A stretch of DNA of 64,000 nucleotides from the NCBI RefSeq assembly GCF_000661955.1, contig NZ_CP007597.1, forward strand, positions 861,605 to 925,604, in the 5' to 3' direction. This document shows, one piece after another, positions 18,300 through 27,816 of the stretch. The translations under genes were made by a program, and so were the position numbers. This DNA is from Stenotrophomonas rhizophila. Lineage in GTDB: Bacteria > Pseudomonadota > Gammaproteobacteria > Xanthomonadales > Xanthomonadaceae. Below the pieces are notes generated by a model, which was not told the origin of the DNA, did no database searches, and saw only the letters and a program-made list of their open reading frames with translations. Within the stretch, counting starts at the first letter, position 1. Every line of letters starts with the position of its first letter.

Positions 18300-21224
18300 A
18301 TGCGCATCACCTCCTCCCCGGGCCGTTCTCCGCGTCCGTCCCGCCTCTGCATCGCCTTGCTGGCCGCCGGCCTGGTGGCCGCGCCTGCATTCCCGGCGAT
18401 GGCCCAGGCCAGCACGCCGCGTGCCGCCGCCGTGCATCGCTTCGATATTCCCGCCCAGCCGCTGGCCGACGCACTGCGCACCTACATGCGCCAGTCCGGC
18501 GTGCAGGTGGCCTGGCCGGCAGCGCTCACCGAGGGCGTGCGCTCCAGCGCGGTCAGCGGCGACCTCGATGCGCAGCGGGCCCTGCAGCAGCTGCTGCGTG
18601 GCAGTGGTCTGGTGATGCGCAGCGTCGGGTCCGATGCGGTGACCCTGGAACCAGCCGCCACCGCCAGCCGCGAGGACGGCGTGATCGTCACCGACGCGCT
18701 GCGGGTGGCCGGTGAGCAGTCCGGCGACGGCGGCAGCGATGCCGCACGTGCGCTGGATGTGTACCGCACCGCCGGCTCCAGCGTGTACGTGCCGCGCGCC
18801 ACGATCGAACGCTTCCGCGGCACGTCCGCGGCCGACATTGTCAAGGGCGTGGTCGGCGTCACCGCCGGCGACCCGCGTACCGCCAACGCGCTGGACCTCA
18901 ACATCCGCGGCATCCAGGGCCAGAGCCGCATCCCGGTGATCATCGACGGTGGCCAGTCCAGCATGGACACCTACCGGGGCTACGCCGGCCAGTCGCAGCG
19001 CACCTACCTGGACCCGGACCTGATCTCCAGCCTCACCGTGACCAAGGGCCCCAGCCTGGGCGCCAACGCGTCCGGCGGCATCGGCGGCGTGGTCGAGATG
19101 GAAACGTTGAAGATCGGCGACGTGCTGCGCGAGGGCCAGGACGTCGGCCTGCGCGTACGCAGCGGCGTGTCCAACGGCAGCGCACGCGATGTGCCGGCGT
19201 ATGGCGCTGCGCCGCGCAGCAACCGCAACAGCCTGGGCGGGCAGTTCTTCAACATCGCCGGTGGCAAGCACTGGGATGCGTTCGACCTGGTGGCCGCCTA
19301 TGCCTGGCGTGACACCGGCAACTACTACGGCGGCAAGCACGGCTACGACGACTTCCCGCAGACCCGGCGCACGCTGGCCCCGTTGAATCCGCCCAACACC
19401 GAAGTGTTCAACACCTCGTCCAAGTCCAACTCGGTGCTGTTGAAGGGCACCTGGCGCATCGACGACACCCAGACCCTGGAAGCGGGCTACCGCCATTACA
19501 GCGGTCGCCAGGGCGAGATCATGGCCTCGCAGATCATCCGCGTGGACCGTGATCGCGTGCCGCAGTGGGAGCCGGGCAGTGTCGACATGGATGCCTACAA
19601 CCTGCGCTACCGATTCAACCCGGGCAACGACCGCGTCGACCTCAAGGCCAACCTCTGGTACACCGACGCCGACAGCCTGATGTACAACGGCCTGACCGGC
19701 ATCACCCCGTGGTACTTCGATCGCCGCACCGAGTGGTATGACGGCCCGAGCTTCAATACCGACCCGGGCTACAAGGACGCCTACCGCAACAGCATGCAGC
19801 AGCAGCGTCTCGGGTTCGACGTGTCCAACACGACCCACCTGGTGACCGATGCCGCGGGGGTGTTCACCTTCGACTACGGCCTGTCCTTCAGCGACGAGGA
19901 CGTCGGGCCCGGCAAGAATGCGCCGATCATGCACGACGACCTGATCAACAACCGTTTTCTGCGCAACGCCGACCGCAAGGAATACAGCGCGGTGGCCTCG
20001 ATGAAGTGGCAGCCCGACGACAATTGGGAAGTGCTGCTGGGCGGGCGCTTCAACCGCGTCAGCGTGCACGACCGCAACCGTCTGGCCACGCCGGACGGTG
20101 AGGAAGTGATCGGTCAGTACCGCTACACCCAGCTGCTGGACGGCAACCCGGCGCTGCCGGCCTGGCGTGCCAAGCGCATCGCCATGCTCAACTGGTACCC
20201 CGATGCGAACGGGCAGTTCACCGAAGCGTCGCTGCTGGCCTCGCCGTACAAGAAGGGCACCGTGGCCGACATCACCGGCTGGAACTTCCATGACATGACC
20301 GAGGCCGAGGACCTGATCGTGCCGACCAGCTGGACGTGGTCGCAGCCGATCCGCCGTACCGACCATGCCTTCATGCCGACTGCCAGCGTCACCTACCACT
20401 TCAACGACGACAGCATGGTCTACGTGAAGTACGCCGAAGGCGTGAAGCTGCCGAGCCTGTTCGAAAGCACGCTGGGCCTGTTCACCGCCGCCAAGCCGAT
20501 CGGGGGCGAACTCAAGCCCGAACGCGCCGGCACCTGGGAAATCGGCGCCAGCACGGTCCGGCAGGGGCTGTTCACCGACGGCGATACGGCGGCGTTCAAG
20601 CTGGCCTACTTCAACACCCGCATCGATGACCTGATTACCCGCGACTACCGCACGCTGTCGGCCGGCTACATCCGCAACATCGACCGCTTCAAGGTATCGG
20701 GCATGGAATTCCAGTCCAGCTACGATGCCGGCAAAGTGTTCGCCGACCTGTCCGCGCACTATTACTTCGAAGCCAAGACCTGCGCGCCGGACATCGCCGC
20801 CGAGCGCCGTACCTACGGCGTGCAGCGCAGGATCGAAGAACTGGCCAATACCCCCGACTGCGTTGATGGCGGCTTTGAGGGTTCCTACAGCAACACGCAG
20901 AACCCGCCGCGCTACACCGTCAACCTGACCCTGGGCTCACGCCTGTTCGACGAACGGCTCAGCTTCGGCACCCGGGTGATCCACAACGCTGGTCCGATCA
21001 GCAAGCTGGACAAGGAATGGAACGTCGGCCTGTCGGCGATCCAGCAGCTGTACCGCCCGGCCACCGTGGTGGACCTGTTCGCCAGTTGGCAGGCCAGCGA
21101 GCAGTTCGCGGTGGACCTCAATGTCGACAACCTCACCGACCGCTACTACCTGGATCCCCTGGCGCTGGGCGTAATGCCGGCACCGGGCCGGATCGTGCGG
21201 CTGGCGCTGACCTGGCGCTACTGA
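18300..21224 (+). CDS. TonB-dependent receptor with N-terminal STN signalling domain (HasR/HxuA-like, probable heme receptor)
   Basis: 974-residue outer-membrane receptor with a signalling extension. Signal peptide to about residue 35 (PAMAQ), then an STN domain at about residues 45-115 (FDIPAQPLADALRTYMRQSGVQV...LLRGSGL) that would contact the FecR protein. The plug contains the DLNIRGIQGQSRIPVIIDG stretch, and a large barrel ends LALTWRY. Heme as ligand is inferred from the heme oxygenase gene downstream; the FRAP and NPNL boxes of many heme receptors are replaced here by VKLPSLF and GELKPE. The ATG at 18300 begins a good signal peptide. It belongs to the sigma/FecR/receptor module and is followed by a terminator. 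Confidence 0.9.
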   Translation: MRITSSPGRSPRPSRLCIALLAAGLVAAPAFPAMAQASTPRAAAVHRFDIPAQPLADALRTYMRQSGVQVAWPAALTEGVRSSAVSGDLDAQRALQQLLRGSGLVMRSVGSDAVTLEPAATASREDGVIVTDALRVAGEQSGDGGSDAARALDVYRTAGSSVYVPRATIERFRGTSAADIVKGVVGVTAGDPRTANALDLNIRGIQGQSRIPVIIDGGQSSMDTYRGYAGQSQRTYLDPDLISSLTVTKGPSLGANASGGIGGVVEMETLKIGDVLREGQDVGLRVRSGVSNGSARDVPAYGAAPRSNRNSLGGQFFNIAGGKHWDAFDLVAAYAWRDTGNYYGGKHGYDDFPQTRRTLAPLNPPNTEVFNTSSKSNSVLLKGTWRIDDTQTLEAGYRHYSGRQGEIMASQIIRVDRDRVPQWEPGSVDMDAYNLRYRFNPGNDRVDLKANLWYTDADSLMYNGLTGITPWYFDRRTEWYDGPSFNTDPGYKDAYRNSMQQQRLGFDVSNTTHLVTDAAGVFTFDYGLSFSDEDVGPGKNAPIMHDDLINNRFLRNADRKEYSAVASMKWQPDDNWEVLLGGRFNRVSVHDRNRLATPDGEEVIGQYRYTQLLDGNPALPAWRAKRIAMLNWYPDANGQFTEASLLASPYKKGTVADITGWNFHDMTEAEDLIVPTSWTWSQPIRRTDHAFMPTASVTYHFNDDSMVYVKYAEGVKLPSLFESTLGLFTAAKPIGGELKPERAGTWEIGASTVRQGLFTDGDTAAFKLAYFNTRIDDLITRDYRTLSAGYIRNIDRFKVSGMEFQSSYDAGKVFADLSAHYYFEAKTCAPDIAAERRTYGVQRRIEELANTPDCVDGGFEGSYSNTQNPPRYTVNLTLGSRLFDERLSFGTRVIHNAGPISKLDKEWNVGLSAIQQLYRPATVVDLFASWQASEQFAVDLNVDNLTDRYYLDPLALGVMPAPGRIVRLALTWRY

Positions 21225-21242
21225 GGGTGAGGTGATGTGCCC

Positions 21243-21278
21243 CACGGGGGCCGGCAACTGCCGGCCCCCGTGTTCGTT
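21243..21278. terminator. Bidirectional terminator hairpin
   Basis: A 12-bp perfect stem CACGGGGGCCGG / CCGGCCCCCGTG (21243-21272) followed by TTCGTTTC on the plus strand. It lies between the convergent receptor gene and the DUF2789 gene and can serve both. Confidence 0.75.
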
Positions 21279-21539
21279 TCAGGCGCCGGTCTGCTGCGCC
21301 ACCGCGTCGGCATGCAGGGCCTCGCCCAGTTCATCGACGATGATCGCCCAGTCCGCATCGGACTTGAGCTGCTCGGCCAGGAACTGGCGCTGGCCATCAT
21401 TCCAGTACGGCGCCTCGACCAGGGCCACCTCGGCGGGCAGCTGGTGGTCAACGATGAAGCGCGCGATCGCCGCGTCGCTCGCGTCCAGGCCCAGCTGCAG
21501 GAACAGGTTGGTCATGCGCGGTTCGGTGGTGATCATCAT
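21279..21539 (-). CDS. DUF2789 family protein
   Basis: 86-residue cytoplasmic protein. The pattern NLFLQLGLDASDAAIARFI, then a LVEAPYWNDGQRQFL stretch and an acidic DADWAIIVDEL stretch matches the DUF2789 family, a small proteobacterial group of unknown function. The ATG at 21539 follows GAGGAG at about 9 bases; a second ATG directly after it is equally possible. It sits convergent to the receptor inside the heme cluster, probably by chance of layout. Confidence 0.8.
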   Translation of the reverse strand: MMITTEPRMTNLFLQLGLDASDAAIARFIVDHQLPAEVALVEAPYWNDGQRQFLAEQLKSDADWAIIVDELGEALHADAVAQQTGA

Positions 21540-21739
21540 GGCGGGGTGCTCCTCAAGAATGTGCCGTCATTATCGGTGCAGCCGCGTGAGGCCGACATCG
21601 CCGGATCGGGTAGGGGTGGCCGGCCGCGCAACCAGGCTTGGGGTTGCCGCCGTGGCAGACGTCTCAATCGGGAAACCTGCGCACGGCCTGTTCCCGGGGC
21701 CTGCGCGGGCTGCATTCCCCATTGCCCAGCACGAGCGCC

Positions 21740-22333
21740 ATGACCGTCATCGATACCCTTGAAGCCACCCGCAGCCAGCGCCTGAAGGCCGCCACCCGCG
21801 ACAGCCACGGCGCGCTGGACAAGCGCATCATGGCCGGCGACATCTTCGCCAGCCGCGGCCAGTTCGCGCGTTTCCTGCGCGTGCAGTACCGCTTCCATCG
21901 CGATATCGACGCGCTCTACGCCAACGCCGCGCTTGACGCCCTGCTGCCTGACCTGGAGGCACGCCGCCGGCTGCCGCTGATCGCGCGCGACCTCGCCGAC
22001 CTTGAACAGATCCTGCCGGCCCCGGTCCCGATGCGGCTGGACCCGGACCTGGCGCTGCCAGCCGCGCTGGGCTGGCTGTACGTGGCCGAAGGCTCCAACC
22101 TGGGCGGCACCATCCTGTGCAAGATGGCCGCCAGACTGGGGCTGGATGCCGGTTTCGGTGCACGCCACCTGGCCGCGCACCCCGTCGGTGCGGCACGCCA
22201 TTGGCGCGAGTTCACCGCCGCGCTCGACGGGGTGGTGCTGGACGACGCGCAGGAACAGCAGGTCATCGATGCCGCCGATGCGGCGTTCCGCAGCGTGCAC
22301 GGACACGTCGAACTCGAGTTCGACGCGCGCTGA
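21740..22333 (+). CDS. Biliverdin-producing heme oxygenase
   Basis: 197-residue cytoplasmic enzyme that cleaves heme to biliverdin, carbon monoxide and free iron. The proximal heme ligand is His23 in RDSHGALDKRI, and the distal helix with its glycine-rich GWLYVAEGSNLGG stretch at about residues 112-124 is typical of the bacterial PigA/HemO/BphO group. It overlaps the DUF454 gene by one base and heads a run that leads to exbB-exbD-tonB. It gives the cluster its heme-use function: the receptor brings heme in and this enzyme releases the iron. The start has only a weak ribosome site. Confidence 0.93.
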   Translation: MTVIDTLEATRSQRLKAATRDSHGALDKRIMAGDIFASRGQFARFLRVQYRFHRDIDALYANAALDALLPDLEARRRLPLIARDLADLEQILPAPVPMRLDPDLALPAALGWLYVAEGSNLGGTILCKMAARLGLDAGFGARHLAAHPVGAARHWREFTAALDGVVLDDAQEQQVIDAADAAFRSVHGHVELEFDAR

Positions 22334-22710
22334 TGCGCTGGCTGTGGTTCTGCCTGGGCTGGGTGATGGTGGCGCTGGGCGTGATCGGCGCGCTGCTGCC
22401 GGTGATGCCCACCACCATCTTCCTGATCCTGGCGGTGGGCTGTTTCGCCCGCAGCTCGCCACGCTTCGAACGCAAGCTGCTCGACCACCCCCGTTACGGC
22501 CCGGCCTTGCGCCTGTGGCGCGAGCAGGGCGCGGTGAGCCGCAAGGGCAAGGCCTTTGCGGCCGGCGGCATGGCGTTCGGCTTTGTGATGTTCTGCTGGG
22601 GCGCGCATCCGTCGTGGCGGCTGCTGCTGGGCGTGGGCGCGTTCTTCATTGCCAGCGCGGCCTACGTGCTGACGCGACCGTCGCCGCGCCTGCCGCCCAC
22701 GCCCGAGTGA
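22333..22710 (+). CDS. DUF454 (YbaN-like) inner-membrane protein
   Basis: 125-residue membrane protein with three or four hydrophobic segments. The start LGWVMVALGVIGALLPVMPTT is the hallmark of the DUF454/YbaN family, followed by CFARSSPRFERKLLDHPRYGP. Its start codon overlaps the heme oxygenase stop (TGATG), so the two are translationally coupled. DUF454 genes are repeatedly found beside heme-use genes in proteobacteria; their biochemical role is not established. Confidence 0.9.
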   Translation: MRWLWFCLGWVMVALGVIGALLPVMPTTIFLILAVGCFARSSPRFERKLLDHPRYGPALRLWREQGAVSRKGKAFAAGGMAFGFVMFCWGAHPSWRLLLGVGAFFIASAAYVLTRPSPRLPPTPE

Positions 22711-22762
22711 GCCTGTCCCTTGTTCCGGCGCGCGTTGCCGCAACGCCGCGCCCTCTTTCCTG

Positions 22763-23509
22763 ATGAGCATGACCATGACTGTGTTGCTTCCCTTCGCCAT
22801 CGCCGCCCCGGCACCTGCACTGACGCCATGGGGCATGTACCTGGCCGCCGACGTGGTGGTCAAAGCGGTGATGATCGGCTTGGCCGTCGCCTCGGTGGCC
22901 ACCTGGACGGTGCTGCTGGCCAAGGGCTGGGAACTGGCACGCGAGCGCCGCCATCTGCTGCAGGCGCGCGCGCTGCTGCTGGAGAGCGTGCAGCTGCCGG
23001 ACCCACAGCTCGACCCGCGCCTGCAGGAAGAACCCGTGCGCCTGTTGCTGGAGGCCGCGCGTACCGAGCTGCGGCTGTCGCCGCACGGCGGCGATCCGGC
23101 GGGGGTGAAGGAACGGGTCGGCTCACGCCTGGAGCGTATCGAACTGGCCTGTGCGCGGCAGGCGCGGCGCGGCATCGGCGTACTCGCCAGCATCGGCGCG
23201 ATCGCGCCCTTCGTAGGCCTGTTCGGCACCGTGTGGGGGATCATGAACAGCTTCGTCGGTATCGCCCAGTCCAACACCACCAACCTGGCCGTGGTGGCGC
23301 CCGGCATCGCCGAAGCGTTGCTGGCCACCGCGCTGGGGCTGGTGGCGGCCATTCCCGCGGTGGTGATCTACAACCACTTCACCCGGGTGCTGGCCGGCCT
23401 GCGCGCGCTGCTGGGCGACCTGTCGGCGGCCGTGCAGCAGCTGGTGTCGCGCGACCTGGACCGCGCGGCAGTGCATGCCGGCCCGGTGCTGGCGCGCGCT
23501 GCGCACTGA
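22763..23509 (+). CDS. exbB: ExbB, proton-channel subunit of the TonB system
   Basis: 248-residue inner-membrane protein of the MotA/TolQ/ExbB family, which with ExbD converts proton flow into TonB motion. Three membrane helices are visible: one near residues 30-50 and two in the C-terminal half (GIGVLASIGAIAPFVGLFGTVWGIM and IAEALLATALGLVAAIPAVVIYN), with the family's GLFGTVWGI and EALLATALGL motifs. The ATG at 22763 has little ribosome site. It lies nine bases before exbD and 52 after DUF454. This copy probably serves the heme receptor of the same cluster. Confidence 0.95.
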   Translation: MSMTMTVLLPFAIAAPAPALTPWGMYLAADVVVKAVMIGLAVASVATWTVLLAKGWELARERRHLLQARALLLESVQLPDPQLDPRLQEEPVRLLLEAARTELRLSPHGGDPAGVKERVGSRLERIELACARQARRGIGVLASIGAIAPFVGLFGTVWGIMNSFVGIAQSNTTNLAVVAPGIAEALLATALGLVAAIPAVVIYNHFTRVLAGLRALLGDLSAAVQQLVSRDLDRAAVHAGPVLARAAH

Positions 23510-23518
23510 GGCTTTGAC

Positions 23519-23944
23519 ATGGCACTCCGTACCGCACGCCACGACGACGACGCGCTGGAAGAAACCCACGCGATCAACGTCACCCCTTTCATCGACGTGA
23601 TGCTGGTGCTGCTGATCATCTTCATGGTCGCCGCACCGCTGGCCACCGTGGACACCGCCGTGGACCTGCCGGCCAGCAGCGCGCGCCCGCAACCGCGCGA
23701 GAACGAGCCGGTGTTCCTGACCGTGCAGGCCGACCTTTCGTTGCGGGTGAACGATGCCGCCGTTACCACCGACGCACTGCCAGCCGCATTGCAGCGGCTG
23801 ACCGGCGGCGACCGTGAGCAGCGCATCTACCTGCGCGCCGACCGCCAGGTGGCCTATGGCGACCTGATGCAGACCATGAACGCGCTGCGTGCGGCCGGCT
23901 ACCTCAAGGTGGCCCTGGTCGGGCTGGAACAGCCCGCGCCATGA
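23519..23944 (+). CDS. exbD: ExbD, TonB-system accessory protein
   Basis: 141-residue inner-membrane protein with one N-terminal transmembrane helix (INVTPFIDVMLVLLIIFMVA) and a periplasmic domain. The aspartate in PFIDVMLVL corresponds to the proton-carrying residue of ExbD/TolR. The C-terminal YLRADRQVAYGDLMQTMNAL stretch is typical. The stop codon overlaps the tonB start (ATGA), supporting coupled translation in exbB-exbD-tonB. Confidence 0.96.
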   Translation: MALRTARHDDDALEETHAINVTPFIDVMLVLLIIFMVAAPLATVDTAVDLPASSARPQPRENEPVFLTVQADLSLRVNDAAVTTDALPAALQRLTGGDREQRIYLRADRQVAYGDLMQTMNALRAAGYLKVALVGLEQPAP

Positions 23945-24678
23945 GCGCAGGCCGTGCAGGGCATGCACGCTGGGCCGGCAGCCTTGGCATCGTGCTGGCC
24001 ATCTACGCGATCAGCATCGCGGCCACGCTGTGGTGGATCGGGCGCGCGCCTCCCGCACCGGCCAGCGCGCCGCCGGAAGCGCTGATGGTGGAGCTGGCAC
24101 CGGTCGCCGAAGCGCCGCCGGTGCCGCCCACCGACATCGCGCAGGGGCCCTCGCAGCAGGAACAGCACCGCCCCACGCCGGAACCGCGCCCGGTGCGCGC
24201 GCTGGCGCTGCCCCCGCAGCCGCACCCGGACGGTGAGGCGGTAGCGCAGCGCACGCCGCCGCCCACCGAGCAGACGCCCGCGGACGCCCACAATGTGGAC
24301 CAGACCCTGGCTCCGCCGGACGTACAGGCGAAGGCCACGCAACGCTACGCGGCGCCGCAGACGATGGCCGGCCAGCGCAGTGACGCGCAGGTCACCTGGC
24401 AGGGGCTGCTGCTGGGCCATCTGGAGCAGCACCGGCGCTATCCACGCGGGGCCGAGCGCCTGCGCCAACAAGGCGTGGCCTATGTGCGCTTTGCGGTGGA
24501 CCGGCAGGGCAATGCGCGCAACATCCGCATTGGCCAGAGCAGTGGGCATCCGTTGCTGGATGCCGAAACGCTGGACACCGTGCGCCGCGGCAGCCCGGTG
24601 CCGGCGCCGCCGCCGGAGATCGGCGGCGACCCGGTGGAGGTGATGGTGCCGGTGGCGTTCTTCATCCGCCGGCGCTGA
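23941..24678 (+). CDS. tonB: TonB energy transducer
   Basis: 245-residue periplasm-spanning protein that couples the ExbBD motor to outer-membrane receptors. It has an N-terminal membrane anchor (GIVLAIYAISIAATLWWIG) and a proline-rich linker with many Pro-Ala, Pro-Pro and Glu-Gln repeats at about residues 40-110. The conserved C-terminal domain contains YPRGAERLRQQGVAYVRFAV and SSGHPLLDAETLDTVRRGSP. It is the last gene of the heme cluster. Confidence 0.95.
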   Translation: MSAGRAGHARWAGSLGIVLAIYAISIAATLWWIGRAPPAPASAPPEALMVELAPVAEAPPVPPTDIAQGPSQQEQHRPTPEPRPVRALALPPQPHPDGEAVAQRTPPPTEQTPADAHNVDQTLAPPDVQAKATQRYAAPQTMAGQRSDAQVTWQGLLLGHLEQHRRYPRGAERLRQQGVAYVRFAVDRQGNARNIRIGQSSGHPLLDAETLDTVRRGSPVPAPPPEIGGDPVEVMVPVAFFIRRR

Positions 24679-24687
24679 CCCCGGTAA

Positions 24688-24708
24688 CGCCCGGCCATGG
24701 GCCGGGCG
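24688..24708. terminator. GC hairpin between tonB and hppA
   Basis: CGCCCGGCC / GGCCGGGCG with a three-base loop lies between the convergent tonB and hppA genes. It has no T-tract on either strand, so it is at best a weak terminator. Confidence 0.4.
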
Positions 24709-24717
24709 ACGGTGTGC

Positions 24718-26745
24718 CTACAGCAGCGGCACCAGCAACAGCGCGACGATGTTGATGATCTTGATCAACGGATTGATCGCCGGGCCCGCCGTGTCCTTGT
24801 ACGGATCACCCACGGTGTCGCCGGTGACGGCCGCCTTGTGCGCCTCGCTGCCCTTGCCGCCGAAGTGGCCATCTTCGATGTACTTCTTGGCGTTGTCCCA
24901 CGCGCCACCGCCGGTGGTCATCGAGATCGCCACGAACAGGCCGGTGACGATGGTGCCGATCAGCAATCCGCCCAGTGCGCGTGGCCCCAGCAGCAGGCCC
25001 ACCACCACCGGTACGGCCACCGGCAACAGCGAGGGCACGATCATTTCGCGGATCGCCGAGCGGGTCAGCATGTCCACCGCGCGGTCGTACTGCGGCTTGC
25101 CGGTGCCTTCCATGATGCCGGGGATCTCGCGGAACTGGCGGCGCACTTCCTCCACCACCGCACCGGCCGCGCGGCCCACCGCTTCCATCGCCATCGCACC
25201 GAACAGGTAGGGAATCAGCCCGCCGATCAGCAGGCCGATGATCACCGTGTGGTCGGACAGGTCGAAGGCGAACGTCTCGCCCGGATTGGCCGCCTGCAGG
25301 TTGTGCGTGTAATCGGCGAACAGCACCAGGGCGGCCAGCGCCGCCGAGCCGATCGCATAGCCCTTGGTGACCGCCTTGGTGGTGTTGCCCACCGCATCCA
25401 GCGGGTCGGTGATGTCGCGGATGCTGGAGGGCAGTTCCGCCATCTCGGCAATGCCGCCGGCGTTGTCGGTGATCGGGCCGTAGGCATCCAGCGCCACGAT
25501 CATGCCGGCCATCGACAGCATTGCGGTGGCGGCGATGGCGATGCCGTACAGGCCGCCGAAATAGTGCGCCAGCCAGATCGCCACACACACCGCGATCACC
25601 GGCAACGCGGTCGACTTCATCGACACCCCAAGCCCGGCGATGATGTTGGTGCCATGCCCGGTGGTGGACGCCTGCGCCACGTGCTGCACCGGCTTGTACT
25701 GGGTGCCGGTGTAGTACTCGGTGATCCACACGATCAGCCCGGTCAGCACCAGCCCGATCAACGCGCAGAAGTACAGGTTCAGCGCCCCGTGGCTGTTGTC
25801 GGGCATCAGCTGCAGGGTGATCGGATAGAACGCGATCGCCGCCAGCACCGCCGACACGATCACGCCCTTGTACAGCGCGCCCATGATCGAGCCACCGGGC
25901 TTCACCTTGACGAACAGCGCGCCGATGATCGAGGCGATGATCGACACACCGCCCAGCACCAGCGGATACAGGATCGCATTGCGTCCCGCTTCGGCGATCA
26001 TCAGGCTGCCCAGCAGCATGGTGGCGATCACCGTCACCGCATACGTCTCGAACAGGTCGGCGGCCATGCCGGCGCAGTCGCCGACGTTGTCGCCCACGTT
26101 GTCGGCGATCACCGCCGGGTTGCGCGGGTCATCCTCAGGGATGCCGGCTTCCACCTTGCCGACCAGGTCCGCGCCAACGTCGGCGCCCTTGGTGAAGATG
26201 CCACCGCCCAGTCGCGCGAAGATTGAAATCAGCGAGGAACCGAAGGCCAGCCCGACCAGCGCATGCAGGGCCTGCGCGGTATCCAGCCCCAGCCGCAGCA
26301 GCAGCGCGTAGTACCCGGCCACGCCGAGCAGGCCCAGCCCGACCACCAGCATGCCGGTGATCGCACCACCGCGGAACGCCACGTCCATGGCGGCACTGAG
26401 GCCGTTGCGGGCCGCTTCGGCGGTGCGCACGTTGGCGCGCACCGACACGTTCATGCCGATGTAGCCGGCCGCGCCGGACAGCACGGCGCCGATCGCAAAG
26501 CCAATTGCGGTGTACCAGCTGAGGAAGAATCCGACCAGCACGAACAGCACGACGCCGGCGATGCCGATGGTGAGGTATTGACGGTTGAGATAGGCGCGCG
26601 CGCCTTCCTGGATGGCGGCGGCGATTTCCTGCATGCGGGCATTGCCAGCCGGTTGCCGGAGGATCCAGCGTGCCGACACGATGCCGTAGAGAATCGCGAG
26701 AATGGCGCAGAACAGCGCCAGAGAAAGCCCATAACGTTCCAGCAT
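24718..26745 (-). CDS. hppA: Membrane-bound proton-translocating pyrophosphatase
   Basis: 675-residue integral membrane enzyme that hydrolyses PPi and pumps protons across the inner membrane, with about 15-16 helices. The substrate loops are intact: the [28 protein letters not shown] region (quoted in part: [18 protein letters not shown]), [16 protein letters not shown] and, near the C-terminus, [19 protein letters not shown]. The [10 protein letters not shown] segment has lysine at the position that separates potassium-independent (Lys) from potassium-dependent (Ala) enzymes, so this should be the potassium-independent type. GGGAGGGG precedes the ATG at 26745. It is convergent with tonB and close to pfp, another PPi-using enzyme. 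Confidence 0.97.
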   Translation of the reverse strand: MLERYGLSLALFCAILAILYGIVSARWILRQPAGNARMQEIAAAIQEGARAYLNRQYLTIGIAGVVLFVLVGFFLSWYTAIGFAIGAVLSGAAGYIGMNVSVRANVRTAEAARNGLSAAMDVAFRGGAITGMLVVGLGLLGVAGYYALLLRLGLDTAQALHALVGLAFGSSLISIFARLGGGIFTKGADVGADLVGKVEAGIPEDDPRNPAVIADNVGDNVGDCAGMAADLFETYAVTVIATMLLGSLMIAEAGRNAILYPLVLGGVSIIASIIGALFVKVKPGGSIMGALYKGVIVSAVLAAIAFYPITLQLMPDNSHGALNLYFCALIGLVLTGLIVWITEYYTGTQYKPVQHVAQASTTGHGTNIIAGLGVSMKSTALPVIAVCVAIWLAHYFGGLYGIAIAATAMLSMAGMIVALDAYGPITDNAGGIAEMAELPSSIRDITDPLDAVGNTTKAVTKGYAIGSAALAALVLFADYTHNLQAANPGETFAFDLSDHTVIIGLLIGGLIPYLFGAMAMEAVGRAAGAVVEEVRRQFREIPGIMEGTGKPQYDRAVDMLTRSAIREMIVPSLLPVAVPVVVGLLLGPRALGGLLIGTIVTGLFVAISMTTGGGAWDNAKKYIEDGHFGGKGSEAHKAAVTGDTVGDPYKDTAGPAINPLIKIINIVALLLVPLL

Positions 26746-27246
26746 GTCCCCTCCCGGGTGATGGAATGGCATCCAGACGAACGGATGAACCTCTCCACGC
26801 GGGGGCACAACGGGCTGCAACCTTGGACCAACCCGTTCAGACCGTGCCCGGTCTTCAAGCGTGTGGCGGTGTTCAGCAATCCCTGGTGACCCGAGTATGC
26901 GGGCAACAGCCCGCATACGGGTAGTGCCGGCCGCTGGCCGGCAACCACGCACACCCATCCGAAGCGACACACCGCCAGCCGCTGGCCGGCAACCACGCAC
27001 ACCCCTCCGCATCCGCGATCTGCCGGGTACGCGCCATCGCATGCGCGCTGTCGCCCCATGGTTTGCTGCGCAAACCATGGGACCCTCTTATCAGCATCCA
27101 ATCCCCCGCCGCTTCGCGGCTGCCCCCTGACTCAGGGGGCTGGTGTCCAGTCGTCTGGATCCCGCCAGGCGTTGATGGGCGCCTTGCCACGCCGTTCAGC
27201 CACCCACTGGCAGCCTCGGCCCATCCCCAGCATCCGGAGTTCCGCC
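26746..27246. other. Divergent intergenic region with several dyads, no gene
   Basis: Five hundred bases between hppA and the exported protein at 27247. It holds a hairpin GTATGCGGGC / GCCCGCATAC (26895-26918), a REP-like element starting GTAGTGCCGGCC at 26921, and a partial second copy of that element sharing GCTGGCCGGCAACCACGCAC. It also has a palindrome CCATGGTTTG / CAAACCATGG (27057-27081) and a small CCCCCTGACTCAGGGGG hairpin (27123-27139). The open frames here are unlike known proteins. Confidence 0.6.
26921..26956 (+). repeat. REP element, GTAGTGCCGGCC variant
   Basis: GTAGTGCCGGCCGCTGGCCG begins a short dyad of the same type as those in the array at 54778-55093 and at 60813. The trailing AACCACGCACACCC recurs about 60 bases later after a second GCTGGCCGGC. 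Confidence 0.6.
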
Positions 27247-27750
27247 ATGTCCACCCGTCACCTGCTCTGGCTGGCCCTGCTGCCCGCCGTGGCTGCCAGC
27301 GCCGCTGAAACCCCCGAGCTGAAACGCGCCGTCGGTGCGCCGCAGGCGGTGGGCGCGGCCCATACGCTGCGCCAGATCCCCGAAGCCTGTGCACGGTTGG
27401 AGGGCATGTTCACCGCCGATGCCGCACAGCCCTACAAATTCGCCGTGGTGCGCACCAGCGAGCAGTGCCAGCCGCGCGCCCGCTTCGTTGACTTCGACAA
27501 GGCCCAGCCCAGCGAGGCCAAAGGCTGGAAGCTCAACGACGTGATCCGCGTGCCGAACGCCGCGTGCCCGGCGCAGCAGGCGGTGGTACGCGTGTGGCGC
27601 ATGCCGGTGGCGCAGAAGGCCGAACTGGATGGCCAGGGCCAGTCGCGCATCTATCTGGAAGAGGCCAAGAAACAGGCGGCCGCCGGCAAGATCGCACAGA
27701 TCCCGATGTTCGCCGCGCAGCTGAAGGTGGAAGGCACTGCCTGCCGCTGA
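27247..27750 (+). CDS. Exported protein of unknown function
   Basis: 167-residue protein with a signal peptide (LLWLALLPAVAASA, cleavage near residue 20). The mature part has four cysteines (in PEACARL, SEQCQPRA, NAACPAQQ and the C-terminal TACR) that could pair in the periplasm. No domain is recognised. GGAG lies eight bases before the ATG at 27247. It is convergent with the OB-fold protein at 27817, with a shared terminator between them. Confidence 0.75.
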   Translation: MSTRHLLWLALLPAVAASAAETPELKRAVGAPQAVGAAHTLRQIPEACARLEGMFTADAAQPYKFAVVRTSEQCQPRARFVDFDKAQPSEAKGWKLNDVIRVPNAACPAQQAVVRVWRMPVAQKAELDGQGQSRIYLEEAKKQAAAGKIAQIPMFAAQLKVEGTACR

Positions 27751-27761
27751 GGCCCACGAAA

Positions 27762-27791
27762 AAGCCCGGACGGCAGGGCCGGTCCGGGCTT
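27762..27791. terminator. Terminator between convergent exported-protein genes
   Basis: AGCCCGGAC / GTCCGGGCT with an outer A/T run: on the minus strand the stem is followed by TTTTTCG, a good terminator for the gene at 27817-28614. It may act on the plus strand as well. Confidence 0.8.
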
Positions 27792-27816
27792 GGGTGCGAC
27801 GCGAGGCTGGCCGGGC

